DNA of 64,000 nucleotides from Chthonomonas calidirosea (GCA_945882415.1 CAMCWC010000009.1:62001-126000), one strand, 5' to 3'. Shown: positions 44,187 to 53,516, counted from the first letter of the stretch. Notes: a model not told the origin generated them from the sequence alone. A program made the numbers and translations.

Positions 44187-44909
44187 CTATTCTAGTGAAC
44201 TTGATGGCACAAATAGCTCAGTTCCACGAACGATTGGTCCGTCTGAGAGGGTTTTCCAAACGCCATCTTTCTTGTACCCGTTGGCTCCGAGGACAAATAT
44301 GAGTTCGTTCCCGTTCTTGCGCAGTCTAACTTTCGACGTATTTGGCCATGCCGCGTCAAGGCTTTCGAACTCTGCTATTTTTTTGAATTCAACATCCGTT
44401 ACTTTGGCAGTAAAGGTCGAAGTAGATGAGGCTCTTCGAGCGGCGATTTGAGCACTATACTGCCGAAAAATTCGGACCCACTTTGCGGAATCCTTGCCGA
44501 AGTCCGTTTTGTCCAGTGCAGGATTGGGGCGTTCGGTCGTTGGTGCTCGTGAGACTTTGAGTGAGGCGATGCCATCTGGCAAAAATGATTCAATCGTAAA
44601 CATGCCCGGGTTGGAAACGAGCCGGAATCGTGAGCCGATGGGAAAGCCGTCCGGCGAATCCTCAGAAACTCCTTTAAGGGGCGCCGCCGGAGCATCGAAT
44701 TTTCGCTTTTCCTCCAGTTCTGGAAGCTTTTCCCAGGCGAAGGTTAAGACAATGTTCTGTAAAGAGTTGAGGTAGCGAGATGAATGCCACTTACCAGGAT
44801 TCGTCTGATCTCTCTGTTTCTCATAGGCAGGGTCGACCGCAAGGCTAGGGATCGATAATGATGGACCCTGTATTGTCAACAAAGTAGATACGATTAGACT
44901 GGTAAGCAC
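44187..44909 (-). CDS. Exported protein with C-terminal copper-amine-oxidase-stalk-like domain, paralogue 2
   Basis: 240 residues with signal-like MLTSLIVSTLLTIQG. The same plan as its neighbour: linker with Pro and Lys, AKWVRIFRQYSAQIAARRA, KVTDVEFKKIAEFESLDAAWPN, and the terminal stalk-like domain RLRKNGNELIFVLGANGYKK up to ELFVPSSSL. It is upstream of the other copy by 46 bp, so the pair arose by tandem duplication. It may be cotranscribed; the pair is downstream of tsf by about 140 bp but separated by a terminator at 45000-45031. Confidence 0.75.
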   Translation of the reverse strand: MLTSLIVSTLLTIQGPSLSIPSLAVDPAYEKQRDQTNPGKWHSSRYLNSLQNIVLTFAWEKLPELEEKRKFDAPAAPLKGVSEDSPDGFPIGSRFRLVSNPGMFTIESFLPDGIASLKVSRAPTTERPNPALDKTDFGKDSAKWVRIFRQYSAQIAARRASSTSTFTAKVTDVEFKKIAEFESLDAAWPNTSKVRLRKNGNELIFVLGANGYKKDGVWKTLSDGPIVRGTELFVPSSSLE

Positions 44910-44999
44910 CTTGTTGCACGGACGTTTCTGCTGGGCATCCGTTTCGTTGTTTAGAGATATTCCTGTCGACGGCTCGGCGAGGACGTAGGGCTGACACGC

Positions 45000-45031
45000 A
45001 AAAAGGGCCGGATGGTAGTTCCATCCGGCCC
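45000..45031 (-). terminator. Intrinsic terminator of the rpsB-tsf operon
   Basis: On the minus strand an 11-bp perfect stem GGGCCGGATGG/CCATCCGGCCC with a 5-nt loop (AACTA as read) is followed by TTTTT. It lies 20 bp after the tsf stop. Confidence 0.93.
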
Positions 45032-45050
45032 CCGTTATGTTTGTTGGGTT

Positions 45051-45887
45051 TTATTCGGTCGGAGCCGAAGCGCCGGCGGCGAAGTACTCGAATCGAGTGA
45101 CCTTCGTGCCCTTGGCTTCTTGGGCCAAGTATTGGCTCACGGTCAGGCTTGGATCGGCATAGAACGGCTGTTCCATGAGAACCACGCGATTCACGAATTC
45201 CTTGTTGACGCGGCCTTGCGCGATGTTCTTGGCGATATTTTCTGGCTTGCCTTCGTCGAGGGCTCGCTTTGTTTCTAGCTCAAGTTCTTTCGCAAGGAGT
45301 TCCTGAGACAGCTGGTCCTTCGTGATCACTTCTGGGGGAAGGGAAACGATGTGGACGGCGGTCTTTCGGATGGCTTCGTTGCCGGCATTGTCGCCTTCGG
45401 ACACGACGAGCGCGCCCTTCATCTTGTTGTGGTGAACATAGAAGGCGATTGGTGCAGTCGATTCGATCTTAACGGCTCGCGAGATCTGAACGTTCTCTCG
45501 GAAGAGTGCGATCACGTCGTCGGCGAGTTCCTTGAACTTCGGATCGTCCATCGGGTTTCCTTCTGGCGCGCCGTTGTCGAGGATGTAATCCGCGATGTCC
45601 TGCGCTTTCTTTTGGAAGTTCTCGTTGTTGGAAACGAAGTCGGTTTCGCTTTCAAGCACCACCGCGCCAACTATGGTTCGGTCTTCGCTGAGGGCGAAGG
45701 CTACGACGCCGGCGCCGGTTGCTCGGCCAGTTTTCTTTCCGGCGGCGGACTTACCCTTTTCGCGGAGGATTTCCTTCGCTCGGGCTAGATCGCCGTCTGC
45801 CTCGTCGAGAGCCGACTTGCACTCCATCATGGGTGCGTCGGTTTCTTCACGTAATTTCTTAACGTCTGCTGCCGTGTAGTTCGCCAT
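45051..45887 (-). CDS. tsf: Elongation factor Ts
   Basis: 278 residues. The N-terminal UBA-like start ADVKKLREETDAPMMECKSALDEADGDLARA is clear. The core motif TDFVSNNENFQ (normally TDFVARN) and C-terminal VNKEFVNRVVLMEQPFYAD follow. It exchanges GDP for GTP on EF-Tu. The gene starts 5 nt after rpsB, the conserved order. Confidence 0.96.
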   Translation of the reverse strand: MANYTAADVKKLREETDAPMMECKSALDEADGDLARAKEILREKGKSAAGKKTGRATGAGVVAFALSEDRTIVGAVVLESETDFVSNNENFQKKAQDIADYILDNGAPEGNPMDDPKFKELADDVIALFRENVQISRAVKIESTAPIAFYVHHNKMKGALVVSEGDNAGNEAIRKTAVHIVSLPPEVITKDQLSQELLAKELELETKRALDEGKPENIAKNIAQGRVNKEFVNRVVLMEQPFYADPSLTVSQYLAQEAKGTKVTRFEYFAAGASAPTE

Positions 45888-45892
45888 GTTCT

Positions 45893-46699
45893 TTATTCCG
45901 TGTCTGCGCCAAAGGCCTTAAGGAGCTCGTCGTCGATTGGCGGGACGTAGTCGAACGCCGGATCGGTTTCGTCGAGCGGGGTGGAATCGCTGAAGATGCC
46001 TTCAGTAAGCGCATCGCTTAGCGGTCGGGCTTCGAGAATCACGTCGCTGATCTTCTGGGTTACCAATCGGATCGCGCGGATTGCATCGTCGTTTCCAGGG
46101 ATGATCACGTCGGCGAGGTCAGGGTCGCAGTTGGTGTCAACGATCGCCACGATGGGGATGTTGAGCTTCTTGGCTTCCTTGACGGCGATCGATTCCTTAT
46201 TGAGGTCGACCACGAACATCACCGTCGGCATGGCGGTCATGTTTCGGATTCCGCCGAGGTATCGCTGCAGCTCGTCTCGCTCTTGTCGTCGCTTGAGGGC
46301 TTCTTTCTTCGGGAGTCGGTCGAGATAGCCTTCCGCATCCATTCGGTCGAGTTCCTTCAGGCGTCCTACGCGGCCCTGAATGGTCTTCCAGTTGGTGAGC
46401 GTTCCGCCCAGCCATCGTTCGCAAACGAAGTACTGGCCAGATCGCTCGGCAGCTTCCTTGATGGCAGCCTGAGCTTGCTTCTTGGTTCCGACGAAGAGGA
46501 CGGTGCCGCCATCTTCAATCTGCTTTCGGACGTAGTTAAGGGCGTCTTCGAAAAGCTTGATCGTCTGGTGAAGATCGATGATGTAGATGCCGTTTCGAGC
46601 TCCGTAGATGAATCTCTTCATCTTTGGGTTCCAGCGACGAGTTTGGTGACCGAAGTGAACGCCGGATTCCAGCAGTTCCTTCATGCTAAGTTGGACCAT
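45893..46699 (-). CDS. rpsB: 30S ribosomal protein S2
   Basis: 268 residues. Family start is [23 protein letters not shown], followed by [47 protein letters not shown] and DTNCDPD. It has an AGGAGG-type ribosome-binding site (GGAGG) about 10 bp upstream. A hairpin lies in the leader at 46757-46778. It is the first gene of the operon with tsf. Confidence 0.97.
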   Translation of the reverse strand: MVQLSMKELLESGVHFGHQTRRWNPKMKRFIYGARNGIYIIDLHQTIKLFEDALNYVRKQIEDGGTVLFVGTKKQAQAAIKEAAERSGQYFVCERWLGGTLTNWKTIQGRVGRLKELDRMDAEGYLDRLPKKEALKRRQERDELQRYLGGIRNMTAMPTVMFVVDLNKESIAVKEAKKLNIPIVAIVDTNCDPDLADVIIPGNDDAIRAIRLVTQKISDVILEARPLSDALTEGIFSDSTPLDETDPAFDYVPPIDDELLKAFGADTE

Positions 46700-46756
46700 A
46701 TTTTCTTGTAACCTCCAGGTTGTTCCTCCGGAGCGGTTAGTTTTTGCTTCGAATTA

Positions 46757-46778
46757 CCTGGGGCGCAGGCGCCTCAGG
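46757..46778 (-). other. Hairpin in the rpsB leader
   Basis: CCTGAGGC and GCCCCAGG (minus strand) form an 8-bp stem with one mismatch and a 6-nt loop, about 60 nt before the rpsB start. It could take part in autoregulation by S2, which is known in other bacteria. The sequence alone does not show this. Confidence 0.4.
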
Positions 46779-46869
46779 ACCTGGTCTTAGCAACCGCGTC
46801 CGTGTGTATTGGAGGCCGTAGGATACCCGAGCAGCCTCCGTTTCACACCCCTACAGGTTCAAATTCCTC

Positions 46870-47289
46870 TCAACTATAGAGGCTGTAGCTGGTCCACTCG
46901 GGGTCGAATGCCTGGCGTGTGGCGGCGATTTGGCCGATGTGATAGGCATCGTGGTTGGCAATGTAGGCGGCGCCGGAGAAGAGAATCTGGGCTTCGGCAT
47001 TGCCGTGAATGGCGTCGATCGCTTCCTTTCGAAGGCGGACAAACTCGGTCATCAGATTTGCGCGCGACTTGTCGGGCAGGTCGTAGGAGCCCCAAGAGTG
47101 CTCTTTTCCATTGGCATGGGCGAGAAAGGCGACGTACGACTCGCAGAGGTGGTGGACATGATCCCGAATCGTCATCATCGATTCGTGGACGCGGTAGTCA
47201 TAGTGGCTTTCGTCTACTCCGTCCAACGCTTTGAACAGCATGTTGCCCGTTTCTTCAATCTGCTTCATCAGTAATTCTTGAGCGTGCAT
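46870..47289 (-). CDS. DinB family protein
   Basis: 139 residues in a four-helix bundle. The metal-ligand histidines are probably HVHHLCE (residue about 47) and the pair in ANHDAYHIGQIA near the C-terminus. The DinB fold often binds a metal and includes thiol transferases; no specific thiol cofactor can be named. Its start overlaps the aat frame on the other strand. Confidence 0.88.
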   Translation of the reverse strand: MHAQELLMKQIEETGNMLFKALDGVDESHYDYRVHESMMTIRDHVHHLCESYVAFLAHANGKEHSWGSYDLPDKSRANLMTEFVRLRKEAIDAIHGNAEAQILFSGAAYIANHDAYHIGQIAATRQAFDPEWTSYSLYS

Positions 47290-47958
47290 TTCGGCTCTAG
47301 CTTACCGAGGCAGAAATTAGGTGCCAATCCCTATAATGCTTGGGTGCGGCAACGACCCTTGACTCCGTGGCTGATCCGGTTTGGATATGAGCAAGGGGCG
47401 TTTCCGATGAGCGACGACGACAACGTAGTGGAGTGGTACCAGTCGAACCCGCGGTGCCTGTTTCCGATCGAGGGGATCCATGTGAGCAAGTCGCTTTCGA
47501 AGGTGCTACGGCAGGATCGATTTCGGGTGACGTTTGATACGGCTTTCACCGAAGTGATGGAGCACTGTTTGCGGCCTTCGGGAAACTGGATTACTCCGGA
47601 GTTCATTCAGGTTTACACTGAGATTCACCGGCAAGGCTGGGGGCACTCTTGCGAGGTTTGGAGTGGGGAACGGCTGGTCGGTGGGGTTTACGGGATTGCG
47701 CTGGGTGGGGCTTTTTGCGCGGAGTCGATGTTTCATCGCGAGACGGACGCTAGCAAGGTTGCGCTGTATCACTTGGTCGAGAAGTGCCGGGAGCTTGGGT
47801 TTGTGTTGTTCGACGCGCAGATCATGAACGACCATCTGGTGTCGCTCGGGGCGTTTCCCGTGACCAACCAGAAGTACTTGACCCTTCTGCAGCGGGCGCT
47901 GAAGGTGAAGACGGTTTGGGATCAGTGCCCGTTTGTGACCACTGATCCCGAGGATTAA
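47278..47958 (+). CDS. aat: Leucyl/phenylalanyl-tRNA-protein transferase
   Basis: 226 residues if TTG 47278 is used. It transfers Leu or Phe to basic N-termini (N-end rule). Family blocks are YEQGAFPMSDDDNVVEWYQSNPRCLFPIEGIHVSKSL (in short parts), WITPEFIQVYTEIHRQGWGHSCEVW, GGVYGIALGGAFCAESMFHRETDASKVALYHLVEK and LFDAQIMNDHLVSLGA. The start is uncertain: TTG 47278, GTG 47284 or GTG 47344. A TATAAT at 47332-47337 lies 7 bp before the last, so a leaderless message is possible. The gene's 3' end overlaps the SIS gene by 4 bp. Confidence 0.9.
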   Translation: MSVHFGSSLPRQKLGANPYNAWVRQRPLTPWLIRFGYEQGAFPMSDDDNVVEWYQSNPRCLFPIEGIHVSKSLSKVLRQDRFRVTFDTAFTEVMEHCLRPSGNWITPEFIQVYTEIHRQGWGHSCEVWSGERLVGGVYGIALGGAFCAESMFHRETDASKVALYHLVEKCRELGFVLFDAQIMNDHLVSLGAFPVTNQKYLTLLQRALKVKTVWDQCPFVTTDPED

Positions 47959-48899
47959 AGGGTTCGCGTCACCTTGCGTAGGAATCGGGCATCGTCGGGG
48001 TCGAGGCCTCGGGCCCGGGCGGTGAGGAGGGCGAGGCACTGGCCGAAGATGACGTCCCAGATCGGCTTGATTTCATCCGGGGCGGAGTTTGTCGGCGCTT
48101 GGATGACTTCGCATCCGTTCTCAGCGAGGTGCGGCTTATCGCCATCGTAGCTGATGACGACACTGTTTGGGCCGGCGAGGGCCTTCGGGCCGTGTTCGAA
48201 GTCTGCGGAAGAGTATGCCTTGGCGGGGATGAGCGAACATTCCATCAGTTTCAGCGCGGTCTCCATGGCGGTGCTGAAGCCGTAACCGCGGGATAGGCAG
48301 AAGATGGGTGAGCTTCTGACGACTGGTCCGCTAGAAATAAGGGCGGAGTTGAAGCATTCGGCCATCCAGGCGGGGTCTGGCAGGACGGGCTCGGGGAGGC
48401 TCTGGCTGAGTTCGCGGACTAGCTCGTAGAGCGAGAGGAGGGTTGCGGAGTAGGTTTTGGTTGCGGCGATCGATTTCTCTTCTCCCGCGTTGATGAGGAT
48501 GCTGTGATCAGCGACGGAAGTGAGGCGGGAGCCGGGCGTGTTGGTGATGGCTACGGTGGTGTGACCGGCTTGTTTCAGGTGTTCCAGGACTTCGGAAACG
48601 TCAGGCGCGGCGCCGCTTTGGGAAATGCCGATAGCGAGGCATTTTGGATAGCGGACGGTTGCGTCGTATCGGGTCCAAACGCTGGGTGCGGCGAGGGAGA
48701 CGGGGATGCCGAGTTTGACCTCGAAGAGATAGCGGGCATAGAGCGCGGCGTTGTCCGACGATCCGCGAGCGGCGAGTAGGACCATCTCGAATGGCCCTCG
48801 CTCGCGAATTTGGCTCAGGATCGGCGCGTAGCTTTCTGGCCCCGCGCGCAGTATCGATGGTTGTTCGCGAATCTCCCGCTCCATTGCAAGGCCGTACAT
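47955..48899 (-). CDS. SIS-domain protein (GlmS C-terminal-like)
   Basis: 314 residues with two sugar-isomerase (SIS) domains and no glutaminase domain. N-terminal MEREIREQPSILRA is the linker seen before the isomerase half of GlmS. Motifs: ARGSSDNAALYARYLFE, ISQSGAAPDVSEVLEHL, EEKSIAATKTYSATLL, SRGYGFSTAMETALKLMECSLIPAKAYSSADFEHGPKAL in short segments, with E of AMETALKLME as the base. Related proteins deglycate fructosamines or isomerise hexosamine phosphates. The target is unknown. Its start is 11 bp from the divergent kinase gene. Confidence 0.88.
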   Translation of the reverse strand: MYGLAMEREIREQPSILRAGPESYAPILSQIRERGPFEMVLLAARGSSDNAALYARYLFEVKLGIPVSLAAPSVWTRYDATVRYPKCLAIGISQSGAAPDVSEVLEHLKQAGHTTVAITNTPGSRLTSVADHSILINAGEEKSIAATKTYSATLLSLYELVRELSQSLPEPVLPDPAWMAECFNSALISSGPVVRSSPIFCLSRGYGFSTAMETALKLMECSLIPAKAYSSADFEHGPKALAGPNSVVISYDGDKPHLAENGCEVIQAPTNSAPDEIKPIWDVIFGQCLALLTARARGLDPDDARFLRKVTRTL

Positions 48900-48910
48900 C
48901 GAATCTGATT

Positions 48911-50605
48911 ATGGGAGACATACTTTCGAATGTGCTCCCAGAACAACGACTGGCCCGACTTGTTGCAGCGACTTTGCGCGAACCGGATGCAGAGATAGCT
49001 ATCTCCGGGCTACTTGATGGGCTGATTGGACTGGTCGGCGCAAGTCACTCGTTGCTGGCGGTGCTGGACGAGGAAGTCGGCGATTTGACCGTTCGGTACG
49101 GGAGTGGCCGGGATTGGGAAACCGTTGCGCAGAACCGCCATTTGCCGCTGGATATGGGGCTTAAAGAGGGGATCGTGGGCTGGGTTGCGGCCACGGGGAC
49201 CAGCGTTGTTGCGGGGAATGTGCGCGAGGATCCGAAGTATCGGGCCCTGTTCGATTCGACTCTGAGCGAGATGGCGGTCCCGGTTCGCGACATTAGCGGG
49301 CGGCTGCGGGCGGTTTTGAACGTGGAGTCTGACCACGAACATGCTTTCTCGGATTCGGATCAAACGATCATCGAAAGCGCCGCGACGATCTGTGCGTCGT
49401 TGATCGATCGGATTGACCAGAATCGCCGCGAAGAAGCGCTGATCCAGATTGGAAACTCGCTGGACACGGTGATGGACGAGGCTGATCTGATTCAGCAAGT
49501 CATCGAGATTGCGGAGCAGACGTTGCGGCTGCACTCGTGCAGCATTTTTCTATTCGATGCCAACAATCGGCAGATTGTCCTGCGGGGCACGATTGGGCGT
49601 TTGAAGGACCAGATTGGGCTCCTGACTTACGACAAAGGCGAGGGTTTTACGGGCTGGGTCGCGCAGAACGGGAAGTCGATTTTGCTGGACGATCCGCAGA
49701 CCGATACGCGATGGCGTGGGAAGTACGTGGAGATTCCGAGCGAGCAGATTGCTAGCTTCTTAGCCGTACCGATCATGTTTCGTAATCACATCCACGGGGT
49801 GATTCGAGCCTTACGGCGCCGAAGTGATAACCCGTTTGTCGATAACCGATTCACCAGCATGGATGAGCGGCTGTTGCAGGCCATTGCCGAGCAAGTCGCA
49901 TCGGGGCTTGAGAACATTCAGATCATGTCGAAGATTGTTCGCAGCGAGCGGATGATTGCTTGGGGCGAACTGAGTGCGAAGTCATCGCACATGATTGGGA
50001 ACCGCATTTTTGCCATTAAGGGCGACGTGAATGAGCTGGGCTTTCTGGCTTCGGAACCCGTTCTGGATATTGAGAGTATTCGGAGCCTACAGAAGAGCTT
50101 GTCGGTCAACGTGATGCGTGTCGAGGAGATTCTCAACGACTTCCGCGACTTTGTTTCGGCGACGCAGATACAGAAGCAGCCGATTGATATCAACACGCTG
50201 GTTAAGGAAACGGTCGAAGAAGTGTTTCCGAAGCGGAGCCCTATCCAGTTGGTGCTGACGCTAAATGAGCTGCCGCCGGTGTTGGCGGATGATCGGCGTT
50301 TGCGGCGGGCGATTTCCGAACTGATCGAGAACAGCCTTCACCACATTACAGATGGACAGCTTTCGGTAACGACCGAGCTGACTTCAGACGACGAATACGT
50401 TAGGATCGTCATTGCAGACACCGGGCCTGGGATCGAGCCAGATCGGAAAGAAACCATTTTCCAGCCGTTCTATTCGGGACGAGCGAAAGGGATGGGCCTG
50501 GGTTTGAGCATCGTGAAGGGAATCCTGGAAGCTCACGGCGGAAACGCCACCGAGGAAGGGGTTTTGGGGCAGGGGGCCCGGTTCGTTCTGGTTCTCCCGG
50601 CGTGA
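48911..50605 (+). CDS. Histidine kinase with two GAF domains
   Basis: 564 residues from ATG 48911 (MGDILSNVLP). There are two GAF domains (about 30-180 and 200-360), each with the LKEGIVGWVAATG / YDKGEGFTGWVAQNG strand. The dimerisation helix starts SERMIAWGELSAKSSHMIGNR with the probable phosphoacceptor His. The ATPase has the N box SELIENSLHH, G1 IADTGPGI and G2 GRAKGMGLGLSIVKG. There is no transmembrane segment and no cognate response regulator next to it. It therefore senses a cytoplasmic signal or redox/gas ligand through its GAF domains. Confidence 0.92.
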   Translation: MGDILSNVLPEQRLARLVAATLREPDAEIAISGLLDGLIGLVGASHSLLAVLDEEVGDLTVRYGSGRDWETVAQNRHLPLDMGLKEGIVGWVAATGTSVVAGNVREDPKYRALFDSTLSEMAVPVRDISGRLRAVLNVESDHEHAFSDSDQTIIESAATICASLIDRIDQNRREEALIQIGNSLDTVMDEADLIQQVIEIAEQTLRLHSCSIFLFDANNRQIVLRGTIGRLKDQIGLLTYDKGEGFTGWVAQNGKSILLDDPQTDTRWRGKYVEIPSEQIASFLAVPIMFRNHIHGVIRALRRRSDNPFVDNRFTSMDERLLQAIAEQVASGLENIQIMSKIVRSERMIAWGELSAKSSHMIGNRIFAIKGDVNELGFLASEPVLDIESIRSLQKSLSVNVMRVEEILNDFRDFVSATQIQKQPIDINTLVKETVEEVFPKRSPIQLVLTLNELPPVLADDRRLRRAISELIENSLHHITDGQLSVTTELTSDDEYVRIVIADTGPGIEPDRKETIFQPFYSGRAKGMGLGLSIVKGILEAHGGNATEEGVLGQGARFVLVLPA

Positions 50606-50623
50606 AGGTCGCATAATGTTTTT

Positions 50624-51682
50624 ATGCAGTTGTTGGCCCTCGGCCTCACCTTTGCGCTTTATCAGGAGCCAGAGCTTGTTCCATACGCGGACAAAGACCT
50701 CAATCTAGGATTTTCGCATCCCGCGTCTTGGAAGATCGAAAAGCGCGATAAACGTCGGACGGTTCTACGAATTCCGGCCGATACCGCCGACCGAAGTGGG
50801 CAGTTGGAGCTGATCCGGGCCAATTTCCGTGGCGACACCGAAGCTTGGCAGAGTCTGCAGCGCACTTCCAACGAGCTTCAAAAGCGAGTGGTGAACCGAC
50901 AGTGGGAGCAGCAGGTACTTGGCGTTCCTCTGCTTCTGACTCAGTTGGAGTACAGCGAGAAGGGAGTGGCCTACACCCAGGTTTCGGGCTTGTTCTATAG
51001 CCGAACTTCTCAAAAGTTGCTCTTCCATCTTCGTGCTCCAGGCACCTCGTTTGAGAACGTTTGGTTCCAGTGGCAGAAGGTCATGGAGACGTTCAAGACC
51101 ATTAATGGCGATCCGCTGCCGGTGGAAGATCCAACCGCGCCACCGCCAACGAAGAAGCAAGTCCAGGTCCGTCCGGCCCGAACGGTTCTGGATGATGGCG
51201 TGACAAAGCCATCGTCAGTTAATGCCAAGCCTTTGGCGTCAATGACGGTTTCCGAACGAACGGTCAATATCCTTGCCGCATCGGGCTGGGAACTTGAGAA
51301 TGTGAATGGTGCGAAGGCAGAGTTCTTCTTCAAAAAGCAGAACCTTCGGGTTGTGGTGGAGCTCAACTTCCTGGCTGACAGCTTGGAGCCATCTCGGGCG
51401 TTAATGGCGAAAGCATCTGACCGACTTCCGCTATTCAAGAGCGTGAGTTACCGGGAGGATGTTGAAGCCGAAGCGACCCCGGCGGGTGGAACCGTGGGTT
51501 CAGTTTTGCGCGTGGGCCTTAATCAGGAAGATCAGAAAATTGCCGCGTATGACGCCTACCTGAAGAGCTCTGATTTCTATGTGCTCGTTGCGGCCGAGAG
51601 CTCGGACTTGAATAAATGGAAGGGGCAACAGCGGGAGATCAAGCGCTTGCTCAGCTCCCTAAAGCTCAGCACGAACCCGTGA
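50624..51682 (+). CDS. Hypothetical protein with two repeated domains
   Basis: 352 residues. N-terminal stretch MQLLALGLTFALYQEPE is probably a short signal. The protein has two similar halves: residues about 25-150 (LGFSHPASWKIEKRD, a WQKVMETFKTI end) and about 220-345 (VVVELNFLADSLEPSRALMAKASDRLPLF, a KGQQREIKRLLSSLKLS end). It looks like a PsbP/MOG1-like fold by strand order; this is a weak call. The halves are joined by a Pro/Lys/Thr linker. The last codons overlap the tsaB start. Confidence 0.65.
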   Translation: MQLLALGLTFALYQEPELVPYADKDLNLGFSHPASWKIEKRDKRRTVLRIPADTADRSGQLELIRANFRGDTEAWQSLQRTSNELQKRVVNRQWEQQVLGVPLLLTQLEYSEKGVAYTQVSGLFYSRTSQKLLFHLRAPGTSFENVWFQWQKVMETFKTINGDPLPVEDPTAPPPTKKQVQVRPARTVLDDGVTKPSSVNAKPLASMTVSERTVNILAASGWELENVNGAKAEFFFKKQNLRVVVELNFLADSLEPSRALMAKASDRLPLFKSVSYREDVEAEATPAGGTVGSVLRVGLNQEDQKIAAYDAYLKSSDFYVLVAAESSDLNKWKGQQREIKRLLSSLKLSTNP

Positions 51683-52257
51683 TCATTGCGTTTAGCACGT
51701 CGAGTCCACAGGCAAGCGTCGCCTTGATTTCGGGCGAGGACGTTCTGTTCTCGGCGAGCGAACCTGCGAATCGGCAGGCAGGTGAAGTTTGCCTGCGGCT
51801 CCTGCAACAAGGTCTGCGAGAGACCGGGCGGGATCTCCGTGCCGCTACGATTTTCGCGGCTGATCTGGGCCCTGGCTCCTTCACCGGCGTTCGGGTGGGC
51901 ATTGTTTTGGCGAAGAGCTTTGCCTTTGCACAAATCGTTCCATGCATAGGGGCGTCTTCGTTTGATTTGATCATGCGGGGTGGTTCAGCTTTCGTGCCGA
52001 CCCGAAAGGGTGAATTCTGGCTCCGAGAACCTGGGCAGGAAAGTCGCCGAACCCACGAGCTGCCGGAGACGAGCGTTGGCTACGGGGCCGAAGATCGCCC
52101 GAGCCAGTTTCCCGGAGCCGAACGATTAGCGGAGTTCTGGTCTGAATTGCCCTTGCTGGCGGCCGAGGCTTTGTTGCCGGAGTATATGGCCGAGCCGAAC
52201 ATCTCGACGCCGAAGAAGCCGTATAAGACTTCCGCTGGGGCAGTCAATGCTTCGTAA
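51679..52257 (+). CDS. tsaB: TsaB, tRNA threonylcarbamoyladenosine biosynthesis protein
   Basis: 192 residues from GTG 51679, whose GTGA overlaps the upstream stop. Motifs are IIAFSTSSPQASVAL and DLGPGSFTGVRVGIVLAKSFAF. It forms the TsaBD complex that makes t6A37 in tRNAs that read ANN codons. The family's middle insertion is short here. The stop lies 11 bp inside the murB start, so the two are coupled. Confidence 0.9.
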   Translation: MIIAFSTSSPQASVALISGEDVLFSASEPANRQAGEVCLRLLQQGLRETGRDLRAATIFAADLGPGSFTGVRVGIVLAKSFAFAQIVPCIGASSFDLIMRGGSAFVPTRKGEFWLREPGQESRRTHELPETSVGYGAEDRPSQFPGAERLAEFWSELPLLAAEALLPEYMAEPNISTPKKPYKTSAGAVNAS

Positions 52258-53182
52258 CGTTTCGTTAAAACCATACGTGACCTTGCGGGCTGGCGGCTCG
52301 GCAGAACGGTTTGTAACTGCCCGTGATCGCGATGAGCTCGCTATGCACGCCCTGATCGCACAAGCCGAAGGTTGGCCGATTTCGGTGCTTGGCTGGGGCA
52401 GCAATATGTTGCCTTCCGACGACGGCGTTCCCGGAATCGTGATCCGCAATCTTGCTCGAACTTTTCAGGATGACGGGGCGGGCTCTGTCTGGGTGGAGAC
52501 GGGATTTGGCTATCAAGACTTGTTCTTGAAGACGGTCCAGCTTGGCTACCGCGGACTCGAGTTTGCCGTCGGCATTCCTGGCAGCATCGGAGGCGCTTTG
52601 GTCAGTAATGCCGGTGCTTATCGCAGCAATATCAGCGAGTTTGTTCGTGAACTCGACGTGGTCTGGAACGACAAGAGGGAAGTTGTTGGTGCCGATTGGA
52701 TGGGGTTCAAGTACCGAGACTCGGTGCTTCGTACGGGTGAAGTCACAAACGCGGTCGTATTGGCGATTCGCATGGAACTCCCTCGCGGACCACGAAAGGC
52801 TGCCTACGATGAAGCGCGAGAGTATCAGCGACAGCGGATTTCGAAGCAGCCACCATCGCCAAGCGCAGGCAGTTTTTTTAAGAACGTCACGGATCTCTCG
52901 CTCGCGAACACCCTGGAGGACTTGCCTGGCCCACTGAAAGAGAAGGGGATCATTCCGGCCGGTTTCCTCATTGAGCGTGCCGGGCTTAAGGGATTCCGGA
53001 TTGGAGGCGCAGCGGTCGGCAAGCGACACGCGAACTTCATTCTCAACATCAATGGCGCTACCGCAACGGAAATTCGCCTAGTAGCCGAGCACGTGAAGCA
53101 TGCCATCCGGTCGAAGTACGGAGTTTTGCTTGAAGAGGAAGTGCTCTTTGCCGGCGACTGGTCGCGGTTCAACGTAAATTAG
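52247..53182 (+). CDS. murB: UDP-N-acetylenolpyruvoylglucosamine reductase
   Basis: 311 residues. It reduces enolpyruvyl-UDP-GlcNAc to UDP-MurNAc with FAD and NADPH. Visible are TLRAGGSAERF, LGWGSNMLPSDDGVPGIVI, LEFAVGIPGSIGGALVSNAGAY, Arg in FKYRDSVLR and the catalytic Ser in SAGSFFKNV. The C-terminal GGAAVGKRHANFILNINGATA and Glu in LLEEEVLF follow. Length fits the short (type II) form. It overlaps tsaB by 11 bp. Confidence 0.95.
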   Translation: MLRNVSLKPYVTLRAGGSAERFVTARDRDELAMHALIAQAEGWPISVLGWGSNMLPSDDGVPGIVIRNLARTFQDDGAGSVWVETGFGYQDLFLKTVQLGYRGLEFAVGIPGSIGGALVSNAGAYRSNISEFVRELDVVWNDKREVVGADWMGFKYRDSVLRTGEVTNAVVLAIRMELPRGPRKAAYDEAREYQRQRISKQPPSPSAGSFFKNVTDLSLANTLEDLPGPLKEKGIIPAGFLIERAGLKGFRIGGAAVGKRHANFILNINGATATEIRLVAEHVKHAIRSKYGVLLEEEVLFAGDWSRFNVN

Positions 53183-53483
53183 CGCGATCTTCGGAGCCCG
53201 GCACGGTTAGCCAGCCGTTCTCAGATGCCGTCGTCACAAGCACATACGTTCCGGTGATGAACAGGCTCGCAAAGAGCAGGTTGAGCGACCAGGTCAGCAT
53301 CAGAATGCCGTATCGTCGTGCGAATCGATCCTGCCGGGTGAGCGACTGACGTGCGCGCTCTCCAAATTTCCCGGGCATTAGGCCGGTCACGTTCCGACGC
53401 ATTCTCTTGATGGGTGGTCGTCGCATGTACCAAACAAGGGCTATCCAGATTTGCCTTGCAAGGAAACGAGTCAACTGGCCCAT
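53169..53483 (-). CDS. Small membrane protein, function unknown
   Basis: 104 residues, strongly basic N-terminal half (WYMRRPPIKRMRRNV) and one long hydrophobic helix (about 58-83, GILMLTWSLNLLFASLFITG) before a short polar tail. A possible second helix lies near residues 8-20. No family is recognised. Its end overlaps murB by 14 bp and its start is 33 bp from the divergent PAP2 gene. Confidence 0.65.
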   Translation of the reverse strand: MGQLTRFLARQIWIALVWYMRRPPIKRMRRNVTGLMPGKFGERARQSLTRQDRFARRYGILMLTWSLNLLFASLFITGTYVLVTTASENGWLTVPGSEDRANLR

Positions 53484-53516
53484 AGCAGTAGTTTACGTTT
53501 GAGATACCATCCGGTG

